Positions 1 through 8,647 are shown, counted from the stretch's first letter. The stretch: 64,000 bases of DNA from Knoellia sp. Soil729 (GCF_001427985.1 NZ_LMSA01000001.1:315629-379628), one strand, 5' to 3'. Numbers and translations are program-made. Notes: generated by a model not told the origin, from the sequence alone.

Positions 1-449
1 CGGACTGGGACGCGGTCATCAACGTCCACCTGCGTGGCGCCTTCCTCATGACCAAGGCCTGCCAGGCCCACATGACGACCGAGAAGTTCGGGCGCATCGT
101 CAACCTCTCGTCGTCTTCGGCCCAGGGCAACCGGGGCCAGGCGAACTACTCCGCCGCCAAGGCGGGGCTGCAGGGCTTCACCAAGACCTTGGCCATCGAG
201 CTCGGCAAGTTCGGCGTCACTGCCAATGCGGTCGCGCCCGGCTTCATCCAGACGGACATGACGGCTGCGACGGCCGAGCGCATGGGCGTCTCCTTCGAGG
301 ACTTCCTCGCCCACGCCGCCTCGCAGACCCCTGTGCAGCGCGTCGGCCAGCCCGAGGACATCGCGGCCATGATCTCCTTCCTCTGCTCGCAGGAGGCCGG
401 ATTCGTCTCCGGACAGGTGATCTACGTCGCCGGCGGGCCTCTCGACTGA
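1..449 (+). CDS. SDR-family oxidoreductase, 3' part (FabG-like)
   Basis: The gene enters from the left edge; the last 148 codons are visible. Short-chain dehydrogenases reduce or oxidise carbonyl/alcohol groups with NAD(P). The catalytic Ser lies in IVNLSSSSAQG and the YxxxK pair in NYSAAKAG, followed by the usual ANAVAPGFIQTDMT segment and a C-terminal GQVIYVAGGP typical of FabG-like 3-oxoacyl reductases. The Rossmann nucleotide-binding N-terminus is outside the window, so cofactor preference cannot be judged. The acyltransferase gene starts 9 bases after the stop, suggesting one transcript. The family is certain; the substrate is unknown. Confidence 0.9.
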   Translation, partial: DWDAVINVHLRGAFLMTKACQAHMTTEKFGRIVNLSSSSAQGNRGQANYSAAKAGLQGFTKTLAIELGKFGVTANAVAPGFIQTDMTAATAERMGVSFEDFLAHAASQTPVQRVGQPEDIAAMISFLCSQEAGFVSGQVIYVAGGPLD

Positions 450-458
450 GCCCCGGAC

Positions 459-1502
459 GTGAGCGACGTGGACACCGCGCCCGCCGTCACCGAGCGGGAC
501 CGCTCGCTCGACGTGGCCAAGGGCATCGCGATCACCGCGATCGTGGTGTCCCATGTCCTGCGGGGCCTGGCCGGTCCCGACACCCTTCCCCGGCAGTCGG
601 GCACCTTCCTCGAGATCGACGACGCGCTGTACTCGTTCCACGTGGCCGTCTTCGCCCTCCTGGCCGGCGTGTTCCTGCCCGCCGGTGTCGAGAAACGGGG
701 TCGACTGGCCTACCTCAGACCGCGGGTCATCCTGTTCACCTATCTCTATGTCGTGTGGACGGTGATCGAGGCCGGCGAGAAGCAGCTCGAGGCCGTCGGT
801 GCCGGTGACCCCGTCGACACCACAGGGTTCCTGCAGTCCTTCCTCACGGCATACGGACAGCTGTGGTGGCTCCCCTTCATGGTTCTGGCGTCGCTCGCGG
901 CCGTCCTGGCCCGCCCATGGGCCAGCCCCAGCAGGGCAGTGCTCTCGATGGCGGCGGTGGGCGTCGCCGCCGTGGCGGCGTGGGGCTGGACCGGGCAGTG
1001 GGCCTTCGAGGAGGGCCTGGCCCTGCTGGTCTTCTTCTGGGTCGGGGTGCTGGCGGGCCGGCGCCGGTTGTCCCGCATCACGACGTCGCGCTGGACCGGG
1101 TGGATCGCGGCGCTCGGACTTCTCGTGGGCGCCGGGCTCCTGCTGCTCACCAACCCCATGCCACCCAGCTCGTGGATCGGTCCGCGCACGGCCGGCGGCA
1201 TCGCGCTCGGCGTCGTGACGTCGACCTCACTGTGTGCCTCCGTCCTCGCCATTGCCGGCCTGCTGTCGCGCACGGCACTCCTGCGACCGCTGGGGCTGCT
1301 GGGTGAGCGGTCGCTGGAGCTCTTCCTCGGCCACATCCTGGCCATCGCCGGTGCCCGTGCCGCACTGGACTCCCTCGGCGTCGAGAACTTCGCGGCCCAG
1401 ATCTTCGTCAGCACCGCGGCCGGCCTCGTGCTCCCGCTCGCTCTCTGGTGGCTCGGCCGACGGCTCAGGTTCCCGTGGCTGTTCACCAGCCCGCTCAGAT
1501 GA
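459..1502 (+). CDS. acyltransferase 3 family membrane protein
   Basis: A 347-residue polytopic membrane protein with about ten hydrophobic segments. The N-terminus RDRSLDVAKGIAITAIVVSH is the typical first helix of acyltransferase 3 / fucose 4-O-acetylase-like proteins, with the family His in VVSH. Such enzymes move acyl groups across the membrane onto sugars or other surface molecules. The GTG start lies 9 bases behind the SDR stop. The acceptor cannot be inferred because no glycan genes are near. Confidence 0.85.
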   Translation: MSDVDTAPAVTERDRSLDVAKGIAITAIVVSHVLRGLAGPDTLPRQSGTFLEIDDALYSFHVAVFALLAGVFLPAGVEKRGRLAYLRPRVILFTYLYVVWTVIEAGEKQLEAVGAGDPVDTTGFLQSFLTAYGQLWWLPFMVLASLAAVLARPWASPSRAVLSMAAVGVAAVAAWGWTGQWAFEEGLALLVFFWVGVLAGRRRLSRITTSRWTGWIAALGLLVGAGLLLLTNPMPPSSWIGPRTAGGIALGVVTSTSLCASVLAIAGLLSRTALLRPLGLLGERSLELFLGHILAIAGARAALDSLGVENFAAQIFVSTAAGLVLPLALWWLGRRLRFPWLFTSPLR

Positions 1503-1515
1503 CCCCCGGGGACAT

Positions 1516-1551
1516 TTGAGCAAGTAGTTAATTATCCACTAGGTTAACGAT
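1516..1551 (+). promoter_or_regulatory. arsR promoter, probably leaderless
   Basis: TTGAGC (1516-1521) and TAGGTT (1540-1545) are separated by 18 bases, and six bases then lead to the GTG start at 1552. This fits a -35/-10 pair whose transcript begins at the start codon. The AT-rich stretch also repeats GTTAA at 1527-1531 and 1543-1547, a possible binding site for the ArsR protein itself. Confidence 0.6.
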
Positions 1552-1908
1552 GTGACCGACCCTCTCAGCACCACGTTCGGCGCGCTGGCCGACCCGACGA
1601 GACGGGCCATCCTGGTTCGCCTCTCCTCGGGGGACGCCACGGTCGGCGAGCTCGCCGAGCCGTTCGCCATGTCGCTGCCGGCGATCTCGAAGCACCTCAC
1701 CGTCCTCGAGCGCGCCGGCCTCATCACCAAGAGCCGGGACGGGCAGCGGCGCCACTGCCGCATCTCGGTGGCACCCCTCCAGGACGCGACGTCGTGGCTC
1801 GAGCTCTATCGCCAGCACTGGGAAGAGCAGCTCGACAACCTCGGCGGCTACCTCGCGACCATCCACGAGCCCTCGGACGAGGGCGACACCGACAGGAGAC
1901 GGACATGA
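1552..1908 (+). CDS. ArsR-family transcriptional regulator
   Basis: A 118-residue winged-helix repressor. FGALADPTRRAILVRLSSG and the recognition helix region LPAISKHLTVLERAGLI are diagnostic of the ArsR subfamily that pairs with SRPBCC proteins. There are no metal-binding cysteines, so it is unlikely to sense metals. The start is GTG at 1552 directly behind a -10-like box. Its stop overlaps the ATG of the SRPBCC gene (ATGA), so the two are translationally coupled. Autoregulation is likely but inferred. Confidence 0.92.
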   Translation: MTDPLSTTFGALADPTRRAILVRLSSGDATVGELAEPFAMSLPAISKHLTVLERAGLITKSRDGQRRHCRISVAPLQDATSWLELYRQHWEEQLDNLGGYLATIHEPSDEGDTDRRRT

Positions 1909-2426
1909 GCACAGAGTTCACGCAGCACGCCGCCACCGGCGCCCACGAGCGCGCCACCATCACCACCTCCGGCCCGCAGCTGGTCATCACCCGCGCCTTT
2001 CCCGCCAGCGCCGACCTGGTCTTCGAGGCCATGACCAACCCCGAGCACATCCGCCGGTGGTGGGGCGCGGGACACGGCACGATGACGACGTGCGAGGTGG
2101 ACCTCCGGGTCGGTGGCGCCTGGCACTTCGCCCAGACGGCCGACTCGTCAGGCGAGGAGGTCTCGTTCTCCGGCCGCTACAAGGAGATCGAGCGTCCCGG
2201 TCACCTCGTACACACGGAGCGCTTCGACAACATCGACAGCCCGTACTCGCTCGTCGACACGACCTATGTCGAGCACGAGGGGACCACGACTCTGCGGGCG
2301 GTCATCACCTACGACTCCCCCGAGACGGTCAAGTCCGTCATCGACTCGGGCATGGAGCACGGACTGCAGAGCTCCTACGACGCCATCGACGACGTCCTCG
2401 CGGAGCTCGCCGCAGCTCAGAGCTGA
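1905..2426 (+). CDS. SRPBCC (AHSA1-like) domain protein
   Basis: A 173-residue protein of the START/AHSA1 ligand-binding fold: LVITRAFPASADLVFEAMTN, then RRWWGAG, then GGAWHFAQTADSSGEEVSFSG. These proteins bind small hydrophobic ligands or act as stress-related accessory factors; the ligand is unknown. The ATG at 1905 was chosen because it overlaps the arsR stop by four bases, lies behind an AGGAGACGG ribosome site, and gives the usual family length. The ArsR-SRPBCC pairing is common in actinobacteria. Confidence 0.9.
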   Translation: MSTEFTQHAATGAHERATITTSGPQLVITRAFPASADLVFEAMTNPEHIRRWWGAGHGTMTTCEVDLRVGGAWHFAQTADSSGEEVSFSGRYKEIERPGHLVHTERFDNIDSPYSLVDTTYVEHEGTTTLRAVITYDSPETVKSVIDSGMEHGLQSSYDAIDDVLAELAAAQS

Positions 2427-2436
2427 CCCGAACGCG

Positions 2437-3057
2437 TCACGCTTCCGGGTAGGCATCCCCACGCAGGAGGCGCGCCAGGTGAGCGGCGTTGGCGGCCAAG
2501 GTCTTCGTCGTGCCGGCGGTCACCTCGGGCGTCGAGCCGAGGTCCTTGTAGTCCGTGCTGTGCATCGCCTCGCCGTTCCAGTAGGTCACCCCACCGGCGG
2601 GGATGGTGAAGCCGACGTCGTTGAGGCCCTGGAAGAGGACCGCACTGATGTGGTGGGCGCCGTCCTCATTGCCGACGACGACCGCGCAGGCCACCTTGCC
2701 GTAGGTCAGGGGCTGGCCCTTGTCGTTGGTGTCGGACAGCTCCGCGTCCAGGCGTTCGAGCACCCGCTGGCACACGCTGCTCTGCTGCCCCATCCAGGTC
2801 GGGGTCCCCAGCACGAGGATGTCGGCGTCGAGCACCTTGCGGCGCAGCTCGGGCCAGGCATCGCCTTCTCCCATGTCCGCCTCGACGCCGGGCAGCACGT
2901 CATGGTCGACGACCCGGACGAGCTCCGACTCCACGTCGTGGGTTGCCAGGGCGTCCAGGAGCTGCTGCGACAGCAGGTCGGTGCTGGATGGCTCCGGCGA
3001 CGGCTTGAGGCTGCACGTGAGCGCCACCGCCTTGAGCGGTCGTTGCGTGGCCGTCAT
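2437..3057 (-). CDS. flavodoxin-family NAD(P)H-dependent FMN reductase
   Basis: A 206-residue flavodoxin-fold protein. The N-terminal phosphate-binding loop is ALTCSLKPSPEPSSTDLL and the flavin-contacting motif is ILVLGTPTWMGQQSSVCQRV, as in WrbA/NADPH-dependent FMN reductases. The ATG at 3057 overlaps the stop of the upstream F420-type oxidoreductase (ATGA), so the two are probably co-translated. An electron-transfer or flavin-supply role for its partner is inferred. Confidence 0.88.
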   Translation of the reverse strand: MTATQRPLKAVALTCSLKPSPEPSSTDLLSQQLLDALATHDVESELVRVVDHDVLPGVEADMGEGDAWPELRRKVLDADILVLGTPTWMGQQSSVCQRVLERLDAELSDTNDKGQPLTYGKVACAVVVGNEDGAHHISAVLFQGLNDVGFTIPAGGVTYWNGEAMHSTDYKDLGSTPEVTAGTTKTLAANAAHLARLLRGDAYPEA

Positions 3058-4010
3058 GACGCGTCTCGCAGCGCCGGGAGGACCTCGCGCCCATAGAACT
3101 CGATCATGTCGCGGTAGTGGGGACCCATGTTGGCAACGTACAAGGTGTCGAACCCCACGTGCAGATAAGGCTCGAAGGCTTCGAGGTGCTCGTCCAGCGA
3201 AGACCCCGCAGCCACGCTCCCCGAGGTCGCCTCCCGGGTCACCAAGGAGGAGGCCTGCTCGAAGTGGGCCGGCGTGGGGAGCACCTGCGCCAGCTCTCCT
3301 GGCACGCCGGCGTTGGACCACAGCCGGTGGGCATGGTCCACGCCCTCATCGCGCGTGGGCGCGTAGGCCACCTTCAGGGCGGCCACCGCGGGTGCACCGG
3401 CGTGCAGGCTCCGGAAGGTGTCGGCGCCTTCTTGGTCGGGCGAGGTGGTCACCCAGCCGTCACCGATGCGGGCGGCCAGCTCGAGAGCCTTGGGCCCGAA
3501 GGCCGAGACGTAGATCGGTGGCGGGGTGGACGGCACGGTGTACAGGCGCGCGGTGTCGACGGTGTAGTGCCTGCCACGGTGCGACACCTGCTCGCCGGTG
3601 AACAGCGCGCGGATGATGCCCACCGCTTCCTCCAGCATCTCCAGGCGAACCTCTGCGTGCGGCCAGACCGACCCGGTCACGTGCTCGTTGAGGGCCTCTC
3701 CGGACCCCACGCCAAGGACGAACCTGCCGTCCAGCATCACCGCTGACGTGGCCGCGGCCTGGGCGATGACGACCGGGTGCACCCGGACCGTGGGGCACGT
3801 GACGGCGGTCAGGACCGGCAGGGAGCAGGCCTGGGCGATCGCGCCGATGACCGACCACACGAAGGGGCTCTGCCCCTGCTCGTCGTTCCACGGATGGAAG
3901 TGGTCGCTGATGCTCAAGGCGTCGAAACCAGCGGCCTCCGCCCGGACCGCCTGGTCGACCAGCTCCGCCGGGGAGTACTCCTCACAGGACAGGAAGTATC
4001 CGAACTGCAC
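3054..4010 (-). CDS. LLM-class F420-dependent oxidoreductase
   Basis: A 318-residue luciferase-like TIM-barrel protein. The opening MQFGYFLSCEEYSPAELVDQ and the block FDALSISDHFHPWNDEQGQS match the F420-dependent glucose-6-phosphate dehydrogenase-like group. Proteins of this group use deazaflavin F420 for hydride transfer. The substrate cannot be told; the Trp/His region SDHFHPW fits the group's active site. It is the first gene of a two-gene operon with the flavodoxin-like reductase. Confidence 0.88.
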   Translation of the reverse strand: MQFGYFLSCEEYSPAELVDQAVRAEAAGFDALSISDHFHPWNDEQGQSPFVWSVIGAIAQACSLPVLTAVTCPTVRVHPVVIAQAAATSAVMLDGRFVLGVGSGEALNEHVTGSVWPHAEVRLEMLEEAVGIIRALFTGEQVSHRGRHYTVDTARLYTVPSTPPPIYVSAFGPKALELAARIGDGWVTTSPDQEGADTFRSLHAGAPAVAALKVAYAPTRDEGVDHAHRLWSNAGVPGELAQVLPTPAHFEQASSLVTREATSGSVAAGSSLDEHLEAFEPYLHVGFDTLYVANMGPHYRDMIEFYGREVLPALRDAS

Positions 4011-4075
4011 GTGTCGTCCTCTCGTCTGGGCCTGCGGACACTGGCTGGTACCCGCGCGGGCGTGGGCCCAAACCG

Positions 4076-4912
4076 CTAGCGGTCGTAGGGGTGCGTGACC
4101 TCGGCGTTACGCCTCACCGTGAGGCGGGTGGTGGCCCGCCCCTCCTCCGGCTTCTCGGCTGCCAGGAACGCGTGGAGGTCGAGGTCGTCCACGTGCACCA
4201 GCCGGTCGCCGCGGTGAAGTGCCTGCACGAGTCGCCGCACCACCCACGGGCCCTCGGGGGTCAACGTGTAGCCGAGCTCGCCGCCGATGCGACTGGTGGA
4301 GCAGATCAGCGCATCGAGCCTGAGCCTCCCGAGCGCCTCGGTGCCGTCGTCGTCCGTTGTGGCCGTGAGCTCGATGACGCGCCCGAGCGAGGAGTCCTCG
4401 CTGTCCCTCACCTCCGCCCCGAGCAGGTGGCCGATCGGCCTCGCACCGGGATCGGGCTCGAAGCCGGGGTGGCGCCGCCGGTGCGTGGCCACAGGACCGC
4501 GGTCGTCGTCGTCGCCGGCGAGCCCGCCCGGCAACCGCGAGATGACGTTCTCGCGCAGCCACAGCTCGATGCCCTGGGTCTGAGCAAGGGCACGAGCGGC
4601 ACTCTCGTCCACGTGCACGGCGGAGTCGACCTTGGTGACGTGGCGCAGGGGCACGGCGACCGGCACGGGGTCGGCGTCGGGGTGCATGCGTCGCCAGATC
4701 GCCTCGACCCAACGGCCCATGCGCCCGCCCTGGCGCTGGGCGGCGGCCGCCGGACCGGTCATGAGGGAGGCCACGAACCAGTGACCGTCCACCTCCTCCA
4801 TGAGGAGGTTGTCCACGTTGCCGAGGAGCTCGCCCTCGGGGCCCATGATCTGGTGGTCGAGCAGGCGCAGGTTGAGTGCGAGCTCGGCGCCCGGCTTGCG
4901 GGAGTCCATCAC
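4076..4912 (-). CDS. PRC-barrel domain protein
   Basis: A 278-residue soluble protein with two PRC-barrel-like halves: residues about 10-100 (LRLLDHQIMGPEGELLGNVDNLLMEE written here only in part, with LGNVDNLLMEE as its core) and about 160-240 (IGHLLGAEVRDSEDSSLGRV). Start is GTG 4912 or ATG 4909; the GTG overlaps the stop of the NRAMP-like gene. It is the last gene of a four-gene coupled operon. PRC barrels act as protein-docking modules, so a regulatory or assembly role for the transporter is plausible but inferred. Confidence 0.75.
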   Translation of the reverse strand: MMDSRKPGAELALNLRLLDHQIMGPEGELLGNVDNLLMEEVDGHWFVASLMTGPAAAAQRQGGRMGRWVEAIWRRMHPDADPVPVAVPLRHVTKVDSAVHVDESAARALAQTQGIELWLRENVISRLPGGLAGDDDDRGPVATHRRRHPGFEPDPGARPIGHLLGAEVRDSEDSSLGRVIELTATTDDDGTEALGRLRLDALICSTSRIGGELGYTLTPEGPWVVRRLVQALHRGDRLVHVDDLDLHAFLAAEKPEEGRATTRLTVRRNAEVTHPYDR

Positions 4913-6138
4913 TGGCCTGCCTTCGTGAGGATCATCAGCGGGATGGCGGCGATGGACGCGACGAGGACGATGACGAGATAGACCACGCCGAGGGCGTTCG
5001 CGACCCGGCCGTTGACGTGCTCGCCCATGTAGGTCCGGTCGTTGGCGACGACGAGGATGGGGAAGTACGTCAGGGGAAGGGCAACAGCGCTGAAGACCAC
5101 GCTGTACTCAGTGAGCATGATGGGGTCGACGGTGGTCAGGAGCAGCCCGACCGCAGCGACACAGGACAGCAGGACCACCGTGTGGAAGCGGGCCGCCCGC
5201 AGCGGTTCGACGAACTTGCCCCACTGCCACCCGAAGTACTGCGAGACGCTGTAGCCGACGGACAGGCCAGTCTCGCAGGCAGCACCGAAGGTGGCGGCGA
5301 AGAAGCCGAGCAGGACCAGAGCGAGCCCGATCTTGCCCGTGGCGGCAACGACGGGCATGGCCACCTGGCCGAGCGTGGCCACCTCAATGCCCCGGGGAAG
5401 CAGGACCGTCGCAGCGCTCACCGCGATCGCGACGGACAACATTCCACCCAACGGGAACCCGATGAAGACGTTGGCCCGCATCAGCTTGAGGTTCTCGGGC
5501 TTCCAGTGCTCCTCGACGCCGCCCGAGGAGAAGAAGAAGACCTCGTAGGGCGTCATGGCGGCCCCGAACAGAGCCACGGCGTAGTAGGCGTAGACGGCCA
5601 CGTCCTCCGTCGCCGGCACCGACGGCATGGCCGCCTGTGAGGCCAGCTCACCCCAGTCGGGGCCGAGCTGCCACGCCGCGACGGCGAACACGATCAGCGC
5701 CAGCCCGGCGAGCCCGAAGGCGTTCTCGAGCACGGCGAACTTGACCCGCCACAGGACGATCCACAGTGCGGTCCCGACGAACGGGATCCACAGGTAGGCG
5801 TTCACGCTGCTCGCCAGCTCGAGCGCCAGGGCCACACCCCCGATCTCCGCGGCGAGGGTCAAGAAGGTGACGGCCATGGAGGCCAGCAGGTTGAGCAGGC
5901 CCATCCGCGGTCCCAGCCGTTCACGGATGAGGTCGAAGGTCGCCCGCCCGCTCACGGCGGCGACCCGCCCACTCATCTCGGCGAAGACACAGATGCCGAG
6001 GACGCCGACGGGCACCACCCACAGCAGGCTCACGCCGAACCGGGCACCGACGGCCGCGTTGGTCACGAGGTCACCGATGTCGACGAACCCACCGATGGCG
6101 GTGAGGATGCCGAGTGCGACAGCGAAGACCTTCTTCAT
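4909..6138 (-). CDS. NRAMP-like divalent metal transporter
   Basis: A 409-residue protein with about eleven membrane helices, of NRAMP length and pattern. Canonical NRAMP transporters carry DPGN in helix 1 and an MPH motif in helix 6. Here helix 1 reads GFVDIGDLVT and helix 6 reads AAMTPYEVFFF, so the metal site is changed (DIGD and MTPYE). That suggests an NRAMP-related subgroup with another ion preference, but transport itself is inferred. The ATG at 6138 overlaps the lipoprotein stop; its own stop overlaps the PRC-barrel start. Confidence 0.8.
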   Translation of the reverse strand: MKKVFAVALGILTAIGGFVDIGDLVTNAAVGARFGVSLLWVVPVGVLGICVFAEMSGRVAAVSGRATFDLIRERLGPRMGLLNLLASMAVTFLTLAAEIGGVALALELASSVNAYLWIPFVGTALWIVLWRVKFAVLENAFGLAGLALIVFAVAAWQLGPDWGELASQAAMPSVPATEDVAVYAYYAVALFGAAMTPYEVFFFSSGGVEEHWKPENLKLMRANVFIGFPLGGMLSVAIAVSAATVLLPRGIEVATLGQVAMPVVAATGKIGLALVLLGFFAATFGAACETGLSVGYSVSQYFGWQWGKFVEPLRAARFHTVVLLSCVAAVGLLLTTVDPIMLTEYSVVFSAVALPLTYFPILVVANDRTYMGEHVNGRVANALGVVYLVIVLVASIAAIPLMILTKAGQ

Positions 6139-6593
6139 CGCAGTGTGGCCGTCGTGGCTTCGAGGTCGGCTGCGGCCTTGTCCAGCGCGTCCAGGGCCGC
6201 CCGGACGCCCTCCGGGTCGTCGCGGCGCACGGCGATCCTGCTCTGCGCCAACGCATCCTCAGCGTCGCCGAGCAGGCCCACCACGTCCGAGCGCACCTTG
6301 TCGCTGTCACGGCTCGGCGGGTCCACTCCGCCGAACGCGACGTCGATCGGCCCGAGCGCACCCTCGGCATCGGTGACCACGACGTCGGCCGAGGTGCCCG
6401 GCATACGGCCGTCGAGCCACGACTGCAGGGCGAGCTCAGCCGAACGCACCGCACTCGTCGCGGACTGCAGCGACTGCGAGGCATCCTCCTGGTAGGCGGC
6501 ACCGTCGCGAGCGGGCACGACACAACCCGACAGCACCAGACACACGAGCGCTCCCACTGCCCCGGCACGGAGCAGTGCCGGCCAGCCCCTCAC
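6135..6593 (-). CDS. small lipoprotein upstream of NRAMP-like transporter
   Basis: A 152-residue protein beginning VRGWPALLRAGAVGAL and reaching the lipobox LVLSGC, so signal peptidase II should cleave before Cys24 and anchor it to the membrane outer face. The mature part is rich in Ala, Asp and Glu and looks mostly helical, with no recognised domain. The GTG at 6593 was chosen because it overlaps the stop of the 32-residue gene (GTGA) and gives a compact signal peptide. It is coupled to the NRAMP-like gene by an ATGA overlap; a partner role is inferred. Confidence 0.75.
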   Translation of the reverse strand: MRGWPALLRAGAVGALVCLVLSGCVVPARDGAAYQEDASQSLQSATSAVRSAELALQSWLDGRMPGTSADVVVTDAEGALGPIDVAFGGVDPPSRDSDKVRSDVVGLLGDAEDALAQSRIAVRRDDPEGVRAALDALDKAAADLEATTATLR

Positions 6594-6688
6594 CGCCGTC
6601 GCCACAGCAAGCGATGGGCGAGCACGGACAGGAACACGAGGTAGGTCAGCCAGGCCACCGCGAGTGGCCATCCTTCGTCCGTCGTCAT
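6590..6688 (-). CDS. 32-residue single-pass membrane protein
   Basis: An ATG at 6688 stands six bases behind a perfect AAGGAGG ribosome site. The product starts MTTDEGWPLAVAWL, continues into a hydrophobic segment (LTYLVFLSVLA) and ends HRLLWRRR. That is one membrane helix with a positive C-terminal tail, expected to stay cytoplasmic. The stop overlaps the GTG of the lipoprotein gene (GTGA), so it opens the four-gene transporter operon. I do not recognise the family; small accessory subunits of transporters look like this. Confidence 0.7.
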   Translation of the reverse strand: MTTDEGWPLAVAWLTYLVFLSVLAHRLLWRRR

Positions 6689-6864
6689 CTCCGCCTCCTT
6701 GTGCTGAACGATCTTCAACAGTCAGGTTTCCGCCAGCGGCGTCGACTTCCACCATGCCACTGGGGGTGGCTCTATGGCGCTGGAGAGGTCCGCAGCCTCA
6801 CGGCACATGGAGCGGCCCCACCCACTCCGGTCTGAATGGATGAAGCCTTGACGCCACGTGGACC

Positions 6865-7338
6865 CTAGGAACGTGTGGCGCCCGTCGTGCCCCCCGTCAG
6901 CTCGGAGAGCGCGCGCTCCTTGGCCTGGACGAAAGCCTCACCCAGCTCACTCAGCCGGGCGTTGTCGGCCTGCTCGGCGAAGGCGGGGAGGATCTGGGTC
7001 TCCTCCTCCTCGACGTGGTGGCGGACCTCGCCGATCATCGCTGCGATCAGTCCATCGACGCCCGGTGCCTCCGGGTCGGCGCCGAGCAGGCTCTTGAGCG
7101 TCTCCTCGACGTGGTGGTGCTCAGCCAGACCGTCGTCCACGTCGGAGCCCTCCTCGGGTGCCGCCTCCCTGATGGCCGGATACACCACCTGCTCCTCGGC
7201 CTTCGAGTGCGGGACGAGAAGCTCCTGCACCTGCTGGAGCAACGGCGGCGTGTCCGCCGGCTCGGCGGACTCCAGCTTCTTGAAGACCGCCTCGAGCTTC
7301 TTGTGGTCGTCCTTGATGAGGGTGATGACACCGGGCAT
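6865..7338 (-). CDS. hemerythrin HHE-domain protein
   Basis: A 157-residue four-helix protein with the di-iron ligand pattern of hemerythrin cation-binding domains: LIKDDHKKLE near the N-terminus, LLVPHSKAEEQVVYPAI around residue 45, LAEHHHVEE around residue 75, and VRHHVEEEETQILP near residue 105. Such proteins bind oxygen, nitric oxide or iron and occur in stress regulons. It is a single gene between the transporter operon and a GAF-ANTAR regulator. Confidence 0.92.
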   Translation of the reverse strand: MPGVITLIKDDHKKLEAVFKKLESAEPADTPPLLQQVQELLVPHSKAEEQVVYPAIREAAPEEGSDVDDGLAEHHHVEETLKSLLGADPEAPGVDGLIAAMIGEVRHHVEEEETQILPAFAEQADNARLSELGEAFVQAKERALSELTGGTTGATRS

Positions 7339-7410
7339 GGATGGTCCTTCGACGAAGGGACAACTGCGACACCGGTGTCATGCCCACCGCAGCGCGCGCC
7401 AAACGTCGGG

Positions 7411-8178
7411 TCAGTCCTGCGGCCCCCTGGCCCGGGGCGACAGGTTGAGCTGCCCGGTCGCAACGACGTCTGCAGCGACCGCGGCCAGCTTGCGGTTGGT
7501 GTCCTGCGAGGCGACGCGCAGGACGGCGAACGCGGCCTCTTGGCTGAGCTTGCGCGTGGACATGAGGATCCCGATGGCGGCGCCGATCTCGCGGTTGGTC
7601 TCCAGGGCCACCTGCAGGTGGTCGGCGCGTTCGGCGTTGACGGCCGCAGCGACCAGCGCAGTGGCGTGGGTCGCGAGGAGCAGACCGGTCCAGCGGTCGG
7701 AGGCGTCGAAGGCTCGGGACTCCTGCGAGTACAGGTTGAGGCCGGCGATGCCGCTCTCCACGCCGGTCTCCATGGTTCCGAGTCGGAAGGACATCATGGA
7801 CCTCACGCCCAGCTCGTCCACGACCCTCCTGCTGTAGACCGGCCAGCGGTCGTCATGCTCCAGGTCCTCCGGGCAGTACGTCGTGTCCTCGAGGACAGCG
7901 TCGACACACGGGCCCGAACCCAGTGTGTACTGCAGCTCGTCCGCCTGACGAGCGCGCTCGTCGGTCGGAGCGATGCTGTTGAAGCTGCCCCGTTGCAGGA
8001 GCGTCACACTCGAGAACTGGGCGTTGCCCACCGCCTCGACGGCCGCGCCGGGGATGGCTTCCAGCACGGGAGCCAGTCGTCCACCCCGCACGAGCGCACC
8101 CACCCGGTCGAAGGTGTCGGCCAGAACCTTCATGACCTGAGCCGACTCCTCCATCTCCAACGGCTCCGACGAGCTCAT
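7411..8178 (-). CDS. GAF-ANTAR RNA-binding antiterminator
   Basis: A 255-residue protein. Residues about 15-170 form a GAF sensor domain (LGSGPCVDAVLEDTTYCPEDL and GIAGLNLYSQESRAFD). Residues about 185-240 form an ANTAR domain (TNREIGAAIGILMSTRKLS, then AFAVLRVASQDTNRKLA) that binds paired RNA hairpins and stops termination. A GGAAGGAAG ribosome site precedes the ATG. Its signal and target transcripts are not visible here. It sits in a cluster of stress regulators. Confidence 0.92.
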   Translation of the reverse strand: MSSSEPLEMEESAQVMKVLADTFDRVGALVRGGRLAPVLEAIPGAAVEAVGNAQFSSVTLLQRGSFNSIAPTDERARQADELQYTLGSGPCVDAVLEDTTYCPEDLEHDDRWPVYSRRVVDELGVRSMMSFRLGTMETGVESGIAGLNLYSQESRAFDASDRWTGLLLATHATALVAAAVNAERADHLQVALETNREIGAAIGILMSTRKLSQEAAFAVLRVASQDTNRKLAAVAADVVATGQLNLSPRARGPQD

Positions 8179-8347
8179 CGCTCTTCCTTCCCACCATGCA
8201 CGTACGCGACCAGTGCGCGTCGCAATGTCACCAAACTACGCCATGTGGGGACCCGCGCCGATAGACGATGGCCCCCTGTGCCCCGGACATGGGACGGCCG
8301 GCGAACAGCACACTGCCTTACGCCGACCGTGCCAAGTATGCCGTGTC

Positions 8348-8647
8348 TCAGGGCACCCGGGCATTTCGCCCCTCAGCAGTCCTCAGCCGCCGTCCCGTGA
8401 CTCTTCCGTAGATGAGGATGAGCACCGCCGCGACCACGATGCCAGCGAGGAACGGGATGACCTCGAACCCGCCGTTGGCATTGTGGTATCCGAACTCGTA
8501 GACGAGCCACGAACCCACGAGGGACCCCAGGAACCCCAGAACGACGGTCATGAGCAGCGAGATGTCCTGCCTGCCAGGCAGGACGAGCCGGGCCGACGCC
8601 CCGATGATGAGACCAGCGAAGACGGCGCCGAGAAGTGTTGCGATCAT
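8348..8647 (-). CDS. GlsB/YeaQ/YmgE-family stress membrane protein
   Basis: A 99-residue protein with three or four membrane helices and the transglycosylase-associated signature LLGAVFAGLIIGASARLVLPG and FLGSLVGSWL. The ATG at 8647 follows an AAGGAGC ribosome site. Family members are membrane proteins induced by stress, without a proven biochemical activity. The reading frame is open further upstream, but the family start and the ribosome site fix this ATG. Confidence 0.9.
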   Translation of the reverse strand: MIATLLGAVFAGLIIGASARLVLPGRQDISLLMTVVLGFLGSLVGSWLVYEFGYHNANGGFEVIPFLAGIVVAAVLILIYGRVTGRRLRTAEGRNARVP

